A stretch of DNA of 38,648 bases from CAZJHD01 sp964545855. Its GTDB lineage: Bacteria > Planctomycetota > UBA1135 > JACQFD01. The position numbers were made by a program, and so were the translations under genes. The stretch spans positions 1 through 38,648 of the forward strand of contig CAZJHD010000040.1 in the NCBI GenBank assembly GCA_964545855.1, read 5' to 3'. Below the pieces are notes generated by a model, which worked only from the letters and a program-made list of their open reading frames with translations, did no database searches and was not told the origin of the DNA. Shown here piece after piece: positions 1 to 8,073 of the stretch; position 1 is the first letter of the stretch; the number at the start of each line of letters is the position of its first letter.

Positions 1-14
1 CGTTGCTCCTCCTC

Positions 15-35
15 CGCAACTCTCCATGAGTTGCG
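15..35. terminator. Hairpin downstream of the alpha/beta hydrolase gene
   Basis: Perfect 8-bp inverted repeat CGCAACTC / GAGTTGCG with a 5-nt loop (TCCAT). It lies about 85 nt beyond the stop of the minus-strand hydrolase gene, so it may end that transcript. There is no T-tract on either side, so the terminator role is only inferred. The rest of positions 1-120 is low-complexity CTCG/GTCGTC sequence with no gene that I can support. Confidence 0.3.
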
Positions 36-120
36 TCGTCGTCGCGCCTCGCCTCACCTTGCCTCGCTCGCTCTCGCTCGGCCTCGGGCCAGCGGCGGCG
101 ATTTCCTCACAACCTCTCCG

Positions 121-1134
121 TCAGCGAGCCGAGGGGATCGCGGCGGCGGCGGCCGAATCCCGCCGCCCATCGGCGATCCCGGAGCGGCCCATCGGATCGG
201 TCGCGTCGAACCACTGCCGCACGCGCTCGGAGAGCTCGCCCAGGGCGATGCGCAACGGAGACGAACGGTCGTGGCCGGCGCCCGGCACGATCCAGAGGTC
301 CTTGCGCGACGCGGGGCTCGCTTCCAGGAGGGCGCGCGCCTGCCAGGTCCCGATCGCCGGGTCCTTCTCACCGTGGATCACGAAGAGCGGCGCCCGCACG
401 TGCGCCGCGCTTTCGATCGGCTCCACGAGATCCGGAGACGACCCCACGGCGAAGCCGCAGGCGCGCACCGCGAGATCGACCGGCAGCGCGAGCACCGACT
501 GCACCAGGAGGTCGGGCATCCCGACGTACTGGCTCGCGTAGGCGAGCGCCGTCGAGCGGTAGTAGGCGAATCCCGCTCCCACGACGACGGCACGCCAGCG
601 CGCGTCGTGCGCCGCCGCCGCCAGGGCCACGGCGCCTCCGTAGGACGCGCCCGCGAGATAGAGGCGCTCGACACCGCGCGACTCCAGGAAGTCGCCGGCG
701 CGTGCGCAGTCGTCGCGCTCGCGGAATCCGAAGCTGGCCTGCGCGCCGCCGCTCTCGCCGTGGGCCCGGAGGTCGAGCAGAAGCACGTCGTAGCCCGCCT
801 CCAGGAGCGGGACCGCCAGCTCCTCGAGCTGCAGCCGGTGGCCGCCGATGCCATGCAGGAGGAGCGCGCCGCGGCCCGTGGGGGCCTGGAGCCGCGCGTA
901 GGTGGCCCGCAGCAGCGCGCCGTCCGCGGCCGCGAGGTCGATCTGCTCGACGACGGCGCCTGCGCCCCGCGCGCGTTCCTCGAACCGCGCCATCGCCTTC
1001 TCCGACGGCGCGCGCTTCCTCGGGTGGAGGGCGATCCTCGGACCGACGATGCAGAGGAGTCCGGCGGTGCCGAGCTCGGCCAGGGCGAGCCCGAGGAGCC
1101 CATAGAGGAGGAGTCGCCGAAGCACGGGAACCAA
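121..1134 (-). CDS. Membrane-anchored alpha/beta hydrolase
   Basis: 337 residues. An N-terminal hydrophobic helix (about 5-30) suggests a membrane anchor facing the periplasm. The alpha/beta hydrolase fold follows: an oxyanion-type H-G-I-G-G near 94, the nucleophile elbow G-A-S-Y-G-G with Ser164, an acid in H-G-E-K-D-P, and a His in G-A-G-H-D. The catalytic triad therefore looks complete. Family members include esterases, peptidases and acyltransferases, and the substrate cannot be read from sequence. The small putative selenoprotein gene is divergent and starts about 130 nt away. The C-terminal 25 residues are Ala/Arg-rich and probably disordered. Confidence 0.85.
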   Translation of the reverse strand: MVPVLRRLLLYGLLGLALAELGTAGLLCIVGPRIALHPRKRAPSEKAMARFEERARGAGAVVEQIDLAAADGALLRATYARLQAPTGRGALLLHGIGGHRLQLEELAVPLLEAGYDVLLLDLRAHGESGGAQASFGFRERDDCARAGDFLESRGVERLYLAGASYGGAVALAAAAHDARWRAVVVGAGFAYYRSTALAYASQYVGMPDLLVQSVLALPVDLAVRACGFAVGSSPDLVEPIESAAHVRAPLFVIHGEKDPAIGTWQARALLEASPASRKDLWIVPGAGHDRSSPLRIALGELSERVRQWFDATDPMGRSGIADGRRDSAAAAAIPSAR

Positions 1135-1266
1135 CGGGCGTCGCAGCCCGCTCGCGAAACGCAGCGAAGAGTACCCTGCCTCGCGAGCGCGGCAACGCGA
1201 GCGGCGGATCCTCCTCGACTCCGTTCTCTCCGGACGCGCGGCACTCCCGCCATGAAGGGTGGCCCC

Positions 1267-1638
1267 ATGTCCTCGGATCCCCTGGTCTGCTCGAACCTCG
1301 ATCGCTCCGGCGTGCGGCGCCGCGCCGGCCTCGGCGTCGCCATGGGTCTCGTGGCGCTCGCTGGATGGGCGGCGCTCGTGGCGGCGGAGGCGCCGCGGGG
1401 CTGGAGGCTCGCGCTCTTCGTGCCGTTCCTCGGCGCGGCTCTGGGGGTCTTGCAGGCGCGCGGGCGGACCTGAGTGGTGCGAGCTTTCCAGGGCGCCCGT
1501 GAGGCGTCCGGCGCATCGGAGCCGATCGGCGATGGGAGCCTCGCGGCGCGACTGCGGAGTCGGGGAACGGGGATCCTGCTGCTGGCCTTCGCCGCCGCGG
1601 ACGCCCTAACGTTGCTCGCCTGGTTCGTGCCGGATTGA
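1267..1638 (+). CDS. Putative selenoprotein: small three-helix membrane protein with in-frame TGA (Sec69)
   Basis: Starts at ATG 1267, preceded by AAGGG at 1255-1259 with 7-nt spacing. A conventional reading stops at TGA 1471-1473 after 68 residues. The same frame stays open for 54 more codons to TGA 1636-1638, giving 123 residues with Sec69. Predicted helices lie at about 21-40 and 46-63 before the TGA, and a third (I-L-L-L-A-F-A-A-A-D-A-L) after it. Post-TGA sequence is protein-like (E-P-I-G-D, A-A-R-L-R-S-R). From memory, small membrane proteins of this type carry Cys in a Q-A-x-x-x-T-C-V motif exactly where the TGA stands; this needs a search. A SECIS-like hairpin with the geometry found in the two thioredoxin genes follows at 1491-1509. 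An N-terminal Cys8 could partner Sec69. The function is unknown. The alternative is a 68-residue truncated protein or pseudogene. Confidence 0.7.
1491..1509 (+). promoter_or_regulatory. bSECIS-like hairpin downstream of TGA 1471
   Basis: Stem GGGCGCC (1491-1497) pairs with GGCGTCC (1503-1509) through 7 pairs including one G-U; the loop is CGTGA. The stem begins 17 nt after the TGA and the loop 24 nt after it, identical to the hairpins at 23660-23678 and 24822-24840. The known bacterial SECIS model asks for an apical loop 16-37 nt after the UGA with a G in its first two positions; this fits. It would bind SelB and deliver Sec-tRNA. Confidence 0.65.
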
Positions 1639-1726
1639 GGGGGAGGCAGTACGGAGCCGCGCCGCATCTCCGGCCACGCGGAGCCGCTGGGCGCTACGCT
1701 GGCGGACCGCTCCGGCGCGAGGTCCC

Positions 1727-3043
1727 ATGAACGCGAACGCCCCGATCCAGAACGGCTCTCCCGTCGCTCTGCGCAGTCCCGTGATCGAGCAGTTCCGATC
1801 CGGCGGCTGCCTCGCCTATCTGGTCTTCGATCCCGATTCCGCCGAGGCCGCGGTCATCGATCCCTGCGCGGATGGCGTCGACGCGATCCTCCGGAGGATC
1901 GAGGAGGCGCGGCTCCGGCTGCGGTGGGCAATCGACACGCACACGCACGCCGACCACCTCTCCGGGGTCGCGCGCCTCGCGCGCGAGACGGACGCCGTCC
2001 CGGTGATGTCCGAGAGATCCGAGACCGCCGTCGCGAAGCGCCGCGTCGCCGACGGCGATGCGCTGCCCCTCGGAGCCTCCGCCCTGGAAGTGCTGGCGAC
2101 CCCTGGGCACACGCCCGATTCGATCGCGATCCGGGCCGGCGGCGCGGTCTTCACCGGCGACACGCTGCTCCTCGGGGGCACGGGGCGGACCGACTTCGTG
2201 GGCGGGGATCCGGGCGCCCTCTTCGACTCCCTGGAGACGAGGCTGCGCTCGCTGCCCGGCTCGACGGTCGTCTATCCGGGGCACGAGTACCGAGGCCGCA
2301 CGCACTCGACGATCGCCGCGGAGCAGCGGACGAACGAGCCGTTCCGCGACCGCGACCGCGAGTCCTTCGTCCGTCGCTACCTCGGCGCGCCGCCTCCCGA
2401 GCCGGCGCAGATGCGCTTCATCCTCGAGGCGAATCGCACCGGGGCCGCCGCGCGCTCCGGACGCTCGGACGCGGCGTCCGTCCACGAACGGATCGGGCGG
2501 GGCGAGCCGGTCCTGCTCCTCGACGTGCGGAGCCGCGGCGAGTTCGCCCACGCGCGCATCGCCGGCTCGACGAACGTTCCCCTCGAGGAGATCGCCTCCG
2601 CGTCGGCCGCGCTGCCGGCGGATCGGCCCGTCGTGATCGTCTGCCAGTCCGGAGCCCGCTCGGCGATGGCGCTCCCGGCCCTGGCGGGTCGCGATGCGTC
2701 GGTCCTCGAGGGTGGCCTCGCCGCGTGGACCAAGGCGGGTCTTCCCGTCGAGGGAGGAGGCCCATGGCCCATGGAGCGTCAGGTGCGCTTCGCCGCCGGC
2801 GGGCTCGTGCTGATCGGCGCCGCGCTCTCCATCTGGGTGCACGTCGGGTTCGCCGCGATCCCGCTGTTCGTCGGCGCCGGCCTCGTGTTCTCCGCGGTGA
2901 CCGGGACGTGCGGCATGGCCTCGGTCCTCGCGCGGCTCCCGTGGAATCGACGGATCGCTGTCGCGGGCCCGCACGCCGCGAGCGGCGCACCCGGCGGCGG
3001 ATGCGGCACCGACCCGGCGGGCGGCGGGAGCTGCGCCGCCTGA
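1727..3043 (+). CDS. Metallo-beta-lactamase / rhodanese / DUF2892 membrane fusion (persulfide dioxygenase-like)
   Basis: 438 residues in three parts. Residues about 20-235 form an ETHE1-like metallo-beta-lactamase fold with T-H-T-H-A-D-H, T-P-G-H-T, T-G-D-T and Y-P-G-H-E metal ligands. Residues about 250-345 form a rhodanese domain with active-site Cys in V-C-Q-S-G-A-R. Residues about 347-410 form a two-helix DUF2892-type membrane unit like the C-terminus of YgaP. The ending is Gly/Cys-rich. Family knowledge suggests oxidation of glutathione or protein persulfide and sulfur transfer at the inner membrane. It lies 88 nt after the putative selenoprotein gene and may share its transcript, though a TACGCT hexamer at 1695-1700 could be its own -10 box. 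GAGG precedes the ATG by about 6 nt. Confidence 0.88.
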   Translation: MNANAPIQNGSPVALRSPVIEQFRSGGCLAYLVFDPDSAEAAVIDPCADGVDAILRRIEEARLRLRWAIDTHTHADHLSGVARLARETDAVPVMSERSETAVAKRRVADGDALPLGASALEVLATPGHTPDSIAIRAGGAVFTGDTLLLGGTGRTDFVGGDPGALFDSLETRLRSLPGSTVVYPGHEYRGRTHSTIAAEQRTNEPFRDRDRESFVRRYLGAPPPEPAQMRFILEANRTGAAARSGRSDAASVHERIGRGEPVLLLDVRSRGEFAHARIAGSTNVPLEEIASASAALPADRPVVIVCQSGARSAMALPALAGRDASVLEGGLAAWTKAGLPVEGGGPWPMERQVRFAAGGLVLIGAALSIWVHVGFAAIPLFVGAGLVFSAVTGTCGMASVLARLPWNRRIAVAGPHAASGAPGGGCGTDPAGGGSCAA

Positions 3044-3081
3044 GCGCGAGGCTCGCGGACCACCGCGGCTCCGACACGAAA

Positions 3082-3113
3082 GCGGCCGCCGGAACTCTCG
3101 CTCCGACGGCCGC
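3082..3113. terminator. Bidirectional terminator-like hairpin between convergent genes
   Basis: Arms GCGGCCGCCGGA (3082-3093) and TCCGACGGCCGC (3102-3113) form 12 positions with one mismatch around an 8-nt loop. The hairpin sits between the plus-strand gene ending at 3043 and the minus-strand gene ending at 3251. There is no clear U-tract, so factor-independent termination is only inferred. Confidence 0.45.
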
Positions 3114-3250
3114 CGACGTTCTCAGCGCACCGCCGCGATCGAGGCGCGGCGAGCGGCGGCTCTTCGAGATCGCGGGCCGCGTCCGCAGCCCGACCGACCA
3201 GCCGTCCTTGGAGATCGTCGCGCTGCGTTCGCAGGCGCGCGATCGACGGC

Positions 3251-3748
3251 TCAGAGGAGCGTCCCGGAGATCCCGTGCGAGAGCACGTAGTCGTGGAGGA
3301 CCGGGATGGAGAGCGTCGTGATGAACTCGGCGATGCCTTGGAAGAGGAAGGTGCGCCCGACGAGCATCGGATCGGGAGGCACGAGGATCGAGGACGTCGG
3401 GCCGGGGAATGGACCGAGGACGTCCGTGGGCACGACGAGGAGAGGCTGCCCCGAGAAGGGGCTCGGCAGCTCGAAGGGCGGCACGAGCTGCACGTCGCCG
3501 TAGATCAGGTAGTGCCCGAGGAAGAACTGATTCCCGACGAAGCAGCAGGGATCGGGCTCGACGCGCACCGTGAGGGCGCACTGGGTCGCGTCCCACCCGA
3601 GCTCGAAGATCGGATTCCCGAAGGGCTGGATCGCCGTTCCCCAGAACGGCGTCGTCTGGATCCCCGAGATCGGACAGGGGGCCTGCGCCGCGGCGGGCCC
3701 GGCGAGGAGACATCCCGCGAAGAGCGAAGAGACGAGGAGCATGCGCAT
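3251..3748 (-). CDS. Small secreted protein, tandem paralog A
   Basis: 165 residues with a signal peptide (about 1-21, cleavage after A-A-A-Q). The mature part has five Cys (P-C-P-I-S-G, T-Q-C-A-L, D-P-C-C-F) and a C-terminal segment P-x-D-P-x-L-V-G-R-T-F followed by a hydrophobic stretch. It is colinear with the neighbouring protein at 3870-4370 over its whole length. The style resembles small extracellular proteins that are abundant in some Planctomycetes; no function is known to me. GGAGG lies 8 nt before ATG 3748. A TAGGCT hexamer on the minus strand (3813-3818) may be a -10 box. Confidence 0.8.
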   Translation of the reverse strand: MRMLLVSSLFAGCLLAGPAAAQAPCPISGIQTTPFWGTAIQPFGNPIFELGWDATQCALTVRVEPDPCCFVGNQFFLGHYLIYGDVQLVPPFELPSPFSGQPLLVVPTDVLGPFPGPTSSILVPPDPMLVGRTFLFQGIAEFITTLSIPVLHDYVLSHGISGTLL

Positions 3749-3869
3749 CGGTCGAACCTCCCGTGAGCGATGCCCGGCGGCCGGGTGCGGTCCACCCGCC
3801 GGATCGGGCCCGAGCCTACCACCGAGCCCGGTGCCCGTCAGCGCCGTTGCGGCCGTTCGTGGCGCGCGA

Positions 3870-4370
3870 TCAGTTGAAGGTGCCGGTGATTCCGTGCGTG
3901 AGCACGTAGTCGATCGTTCCCATCGGACCGCCCAGCGTGAAGAGGAACTGGGCGATCGCCTGGAACTGGAACGTCCTTCCGACGAGCGCGGGATCCGGAG
4001 GCACCGGGATCGACGTCGTCCCCGCGGGGAGCGGACCGAGCACGTCGATCGGGAGGATGTAGAGCGGATGTCCGTAGAACGGCGGCGGGAGCACGACGGG
4101 CTGGAAGAAGATCGCGTCGCCGTACATCAGGAAAGCGCCCGTCAGGTAGTAGTTGCCGATGAAGCAGCAGGGATCCTGCTCCACCTTCATCGTGAGGGAG
4201 CAGCTCGAAGCATCCCATCCGAGCTCGAAGACGTGGTTCCCGCCGAACCCCTGCGGGTTCCCGAAGGGCGTCGTCTGGATGCCCGAGATGGGGCAGGGCG
4301 GCGACTGAGCGGTGGCGGACGACGCGAGGAAGCTCGCGGCGACGATCGGTGCGGCGAGGAGCGTGCGCAT
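3870..4370 (-). CDS. Small secreted protein, tandem paralog B
   Basis: 166 residues from ATG 4370; an in-frame ATG at 4385 would add five residues (M-R-S-R-T). I prefer the shorter form because it matches paralog A and gives a standard signal peptide ending A-T-A-Q. It shares P-C-P-I-S-G-I-Q-T-T-P-F, F-E-L-G-W-D-A, D-P-C-C-F-x-G-N, V-L-G-P and the P-D-P-x-L-V-G-R-T-F segment with A, so the pair is a local duplication. A minus-strand TACGCT hexamer (4417-4422) may be the -10 box. Function unknown. Confidence 0.8.
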   Translation of the reverse strand: MRTLLAAPIVAASFLASSATAQSPPCPISGIQTTPFGNPQGFGGNHVFELGWDASSCSLTMKVEQDPCCFIGNYYLTGAFLMYGDAIFFQPVVLPPPFYGHPLYILPIDVLGPLPAGTTSIPVPPDPALVGRTFQFQAIAQFLFTLGGPMGTIDYVLTHGITGTFN

Positions 4371-4522
4371 GGTTCGGGATCTCATCGTGGAGCTGCGCGG
4401 GACGGAGAGGAGCGAGAGCGTACCGGAGGAGCGCCCTCGCGTCGCGACCCCGCGTGCCGCGGGGTACCGGCGCGGCGCGCGATGGGCGAAGATCGGCGCC
4501 CTCGTCGTCCTCCGCGCGCGCC

Positions 4523-5917
4523 ATGATCCTCCAGCAGTACTACCTCGCCTGCCTCTCCCACGCCTCCTACCTCGTCGCCGACGAGGAGTCGCGCGCCGCG
4601 GCGATCGTGGATCCGCAGCGAGACGTCGACGGCTACCTCGCCGACGCCGAGAAGCGCGGGCTCCGCATCGAGTGGGTGCTCCTCACGCACTTCCACGCCG
4701 ACTTCGTCTCGGGCCATCTGGAGCTGCAGCGGCGCACGGGCGCGAAGATCGCGCTCGGCGCGCGCGCGAAGGCCGACTACGAGTTCCGTCCCCTGCGGGA
4801 CGGTGACACGATCGACCTCGGGAAGGTGCGCCTCGTCGCGCTGGAGACGCCTGGGCACACGCCCGAGGCGATCACCTTCGCCGTCCACGACGACGCGGCG
4901 GGGAAGAAGGGTCCCCATGCGGTGCTGACGGGCGACACGCTCTTCGTCGGCGACGTGGGGCGGCCGGATCTCCTCGCCTCCGTCGGCGTGTCGGCCGACG
5001 ATCTCGCGCGCATGCTCTACCGATCGCTCCGCGAGAAGCTCCTCCCTCTCCCCGACGACACGCTCGTCTATCCGGCGCACGGCGCCGGCTCGATGTGCGG
5101 CAAGAGCCTGGGCCCCGAGACGTTCTCGACCATCGGGGCGCAGCGCGCGACGAACTACGCGTTGCAGCCGATGGACGAGGAGGCCTTCGTGGGTCTCGTC
5201 ACGGCGGAGCAGCCCGAGGCGCCGGCCTACTTCGCGCACGACGCCACCGTGAATCGCCGGAAGCGCGACACGCTGGAGCAGAGCCTCGAGCGTTCCCTCG
5301 TCGCGCTCTCGCTCGAGGAAGTGCTCGCGCGGCAGGAGGAGGGGGCCGTGCTCCTCGACGTGCGTCCCGCTCCCCAGTTCGCCGCCGGCCATCTCGCCGG
5401 GTGTCTGAACGTCTCCCTCAAGGGCAAGTTCGCCACGTGGTGCGGCAGCGTGCTCGAGCCGCAGGAGCCCATCGTCCTCCTGGCGGATCCTGGAGACGAA
5501 CGCGAAGCGGCCCTGCGTCTCGGACGGATCGGCTACGACCGCGTCGTCGGGTTCCTGCGCGGAGGTCCCGCGGCGTCCCTGGAGGCGCGGCCGGACCTGA
5601 AGCGCACGAGCCCGCGCGTCGAATCGGCGGCGCTCCGCGGCGAGCTCGCATCGCCGCGCCCGCCCGTCGTCGTCGACGTCCGCGCCGCCGGAGAGCGCCT
5701 GGGCGGACGCATCGAGGGCAGTCTCCACGTTCCGCTGCATCGCTTGCGTGCGCGGATGGCGGAGATCCCCCGCGATCGCCCCGTCGTGCTCCATTGCGCC
5801 GGCGGCGTGCGATCGATGATCGCCCTCAGCATGCTCGAGCGCGCCGGTGCCACGAACGCGCGCGATCTCGTCGGGGGCTGGTCCGCCTGGGAAGCGTCGC
5901 TCGCGCCCTTGGGCTGA
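4523..5917 (+). CDS. Metallo-beta-lactamase with two rhodanese domains (persulfide dioxygenase-like)
   Basis: 464 residues from ATG 4523; further upstream the frame is Arg-rich and not protein-like. Residues 1-250 form an ETHE1-type fold with T-H-F-H-A-D-F, T-P-G-H-T, T-G-D-T-L and Y-P-A-H-G ligands, then the C-G-K-S-L-G and Q-R-x-T-N-Y segments typical of this class. Two rhodanese domains follow. The first (about 265-355) has no catalytic Cys at its loop. The second (about 370-460) has V-L-H-C-A-G-G-V-R-S. Such fusions probably oxidise low-molecular-weight persulfides and pass sulfur through the active rhodanese in the cytoplasm. It is the second enzyme of this kind within 3 kb. Confidence 0.88.
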   Translation: MILQQYYLACLSHASYLVADEESRAAAIVDPQRDVDGYLADAEKRGLRIEWVLLTHFHADFVSGHLELQRRTGAKIALGARAKADYEFRPLRDGDTIDLGKVRLVALETPGHTPEAITFAVHDDAAGKKGPHAVLTGDTLFVGDVGRPDLLASVGVSADDLARMLYRSLREKLLPLPDDTLVYPAHGAGSMCGKSLGPETFSTIGAQRATNYALQPMDEEAFVGLVTAEQPEAPAYFAHDATVNRRKRDTLEQSLERSLVALSLEEVLARQEEGAVLLDVRPAPQFAAGHLAGCLNVSLKGKFATWCGSVLEPQEPIVLLADPGDEREAALRLGRIGYDRVVGFLRGGPAASLEARPDLKRTSPRVESAALRGELASPRPPVVVDVRAAGERLGGRIEGSLHVPLHRLRARMAEIPRDRPVVLHCAGGVRSMIALSMLERAGATNARDLVGGWSAWEASLAPLG

Positions 5918-5967
5918 CGCCGCGTCGCGCGCGCGCGCCGGTGCCTCTGGCATAGTGGGCGCGGTCC

Positions 5968-8052
5968 ATGGGTCTGCTGCGCAATCTCCGAGACGCGCTG
6001 CTTCCGCGTCGCGGAGCGACGCCTGGCGACGCCGACGCGGGGAGCCATGGGCCCGCGGCGACGCGGCCGCTGCTCCTGGCGACGCTCCTCGCCGGCGGCA
6101 ACACGCTCGACCTCGCGCGCGTCGGACGCACGCTCCTGCACGCCACCTTCGTCGGATTCGCCGCGGGTCTCGTGGGCGCGGGCTTCCTCGTCGCCGTCGA
6201 GTGGGTCGAGGCGGAACTCCTGGAGGGAGTCGCCGGCTACGGCATGCTCCGCGCCGTGGGGGAGATCGTTCCGGAGAGGCCGCCGTCGCCCTTCCGTCCA
6301 TGGATCCTGGTGCTCCTCCCCGGGCTCGGCGCGCTCGTCTCGGGAGTCGTCTGCCTGCTCGCGCCCGAAGCGCGCGGCGGCGGCGCCGACGCCACGATCG
6401 ATGCGTTCCACCATCAGGGAGGGCTCATACGCCTGCGGGTGCTCTTCGTGAAGTTCGCGGCCTCCGTCGCGACCCTCGGGTCGGGCGGCGCGGGAGGGCG
6501 CGAGGGCCCGACGATGCAGATCGGCGGCGCCATCGGCTCCCTCGCGGCGCGCGTTCTGCGCGTGAGCGCGCGGGAGCGCCGCATCCTGCTCCTCGCGGGA
6601 GTGGCCGCCGGCATCTCCGCCGTCTTCCGAACGCCGCTGGGCGCGGCGCTGCTCGCGGTGGAGTTCCTCTACCGCGACGGCTTCGAGACCGACGCGCTCG
6701 TGCCGGCCGTGCTCTCGAGCGTGATGGCGTACTCCGTCGTCCACGTCCTGCTGGGTTCGGGAACGCTCTTCGGCACGCTGCCGGCCTACGGCTTCGTGCC
6801 GGCGCATCTGCCGCTCTACGTCGCGGCGGCGATCGCCATCTCCCTCCTGGCGGCACTCTTCGTCGGATTCCTCTCGACCGTGCGCAAGCAGGTGGCCCTG
6901 CTCCCGCTGCCCGATTGGGCCCGGCCGGCGATCGGCGGCTGCGCCGTGGGTCTCCTCGTGACGATCCTCCTCCTCGCCGTGGGCGACCGCATCAAGGCGC
7001 CCGGAACGGGCCTCGGTCTCCTGGGCGGCGGCTACGGCGCGGTGCAGGTGGCGATCACCGGCGCTCCGTGGCTCCCCGACGGCTGGGGCGGCGTGCAGCT
7101 CCTCCTGATCCTCTGCGGCGCGAAGCTCGTCGTGTCGGGTCTCACGATCGGCTCCGGAGGCAGCGCGGGAGACTTCGCGCCGTCCATGACGCTCGGCGCG
7201 CTCCTCGGCGGCAGCCTCGGCCGAGCCGCGCAGATCCTCTTCGACGATCCCGCGATCGATCCCAGCGCCTTCGCGCTGGTGGGCATGGCCACCTTCTACG
7301 GCGGCGTCGCGAACGTGCCCCTGAGCGCGATGATCCTCGTCTCGGAGATGGCCGGCAGCTACGAGCTCCTCGTGCCGCTGATGCTCTCCCTCGGCGTCTC
7401 CTTCGTGGCTCTGCGCCGCGTGTCGCTCTACGAGGCGCAGGTGGCGACTCCCCTCGACTCGCCGGCGCACGCCCGGGCGCCGGCCGCCCTGCGCGCGGCG
7501 AAGGTGCGCGACCGCCTGCACCCGGCGCCGCACGTGCACTTCCGGGTCGACACTCCGGCCGAGGAGCTGCCGGCCCGCGCGTCGGCGCAGGAGTCCCAGG
7601 AGGTCTTCCCGGTGCTCGACCGGGACGGCCGGCTCGCGGGCGTCATCGGCGACGACACGCTCCGCGCGCTCGCCGCCGACCCCGCCGTGCGCTTCCCCGT
7701 GGTGGCCGCCGACGTGATGCAGCCGCCCGTGTGGGTCACGCTCGACGACGACCTGGAGCGCGTCGCGCGGCTGCTGCTCGCGCACCGGCTGCGGGCGATC
7801 CCCGTGCGCGACGAGGCCGGCCAGGTGGTGGGCTTCATCGACGAGACGGAGGTGGTCCGGCTCTACGGAGAGATCGTGAAGCGGCCGTCGGCGTCGCGCT
7901 CGCAGAGCTCCCCGGCGCTCAAGTCCACCGGCTCGGGGATCTTCGAGCGGAGCGCGGCCGTGGAATCGAAGGTGCGCGACGGAACGAGCCGTGACGGGAA
8001 GACGACCGGCGGGATCGTGGGTCCTCCGGCTCCGCGCGGCGACGCACCCTGA
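5968..8052 (+). CDS. ClC-family chloride channel/antiporter with C-terminal CBS domains
   Basis: 694 residues. A multi-helix ClC core (about 50-480) contains the selectivity-filter regions G-S-G-G-A-G-G, G-R-E-G-P and G-G-S-A-G-D-F-A-P-S. The gating-glutamate region G-R-E-G-P is present. The region about 510-635 is a CBS pair (D-V-M-Q-P-P and similar), normally a nucleotide-sensing regulator. The last 60 residues are low complexity. A CATAGT hexamer ends 11 nt before the ATG and no ribosome-binding site is obvious, so the mRNA may have a very short leader. Whether it is a channel or a proton-coupled exchanger is not decided here. Confidence 0.9.
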   Translation: MGLLRNLRDALLPRRGATPGDADAGSHGPAATRPLLLATLLAGGNTLDLARVGRTLLHATFVGFAAGLVGAGFLVAVEWVEAELLEGVAGYGMLRAVGEIVPERPPSPFRPWILVLLPGLGALVSGVVCLLAPEARGGGADATIDAFHHQGGLIRLRVLFVKFAASVATLGSGGAGGREGPTMQIGGAIGSLAARVLRVSARERRILLLAGVAAGISAVFRTPLGAALLAVEFLYRDGFETDALVPAVLSSVMAYSVVHVLLGSGTLFGTLPAYGFVPAHLPLYVAAAIAISLLAALFVGFLSTVRKQVALLPLPDWARPAIGGCAVGLLVTILLLAVGDRIKAPGTGLGLLGGGYGAVQVAITGAPWLPDGWGGVQLLLILCGAKLVVSGLTIGSGGSAGDFAPSMTLGALLGGSLGRAAQILFDDPAIDPSAFALVGMATFYGGVANVPLSAMILVSEMAGSYELLVPLMLSLGVSFVALRRVSLYEAQVATPLDSPAHARAPAALRAAKVRDRLHPAPHVHFRVDTPAEELPARASAQESQEVFPVLDRDGRLAGVIGDDTLRALAADPAVRFPVVAADVMQPPVWVTLDDDLERVARLLLAHRLRAIPVRDEAGQVVGFIDETEVVRLYGEIVKRPSASRSQSSPALKSTGSGIFERSAAVESKVRDGTSRDGKTTGGIVGPPAPRGDAP

Positions 8053-8073
8053 GAGCCCGCCGCATCCGATCCT

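Noticed and set aside
4382..7785. Long minus-strand open frames opposite the MBL-rhodanese and ClC genes
   Set aside because: Their composition (Arg/His/Glu repeats) is that of the antisense of coding sequence; the plus-strand genes have clear domains.
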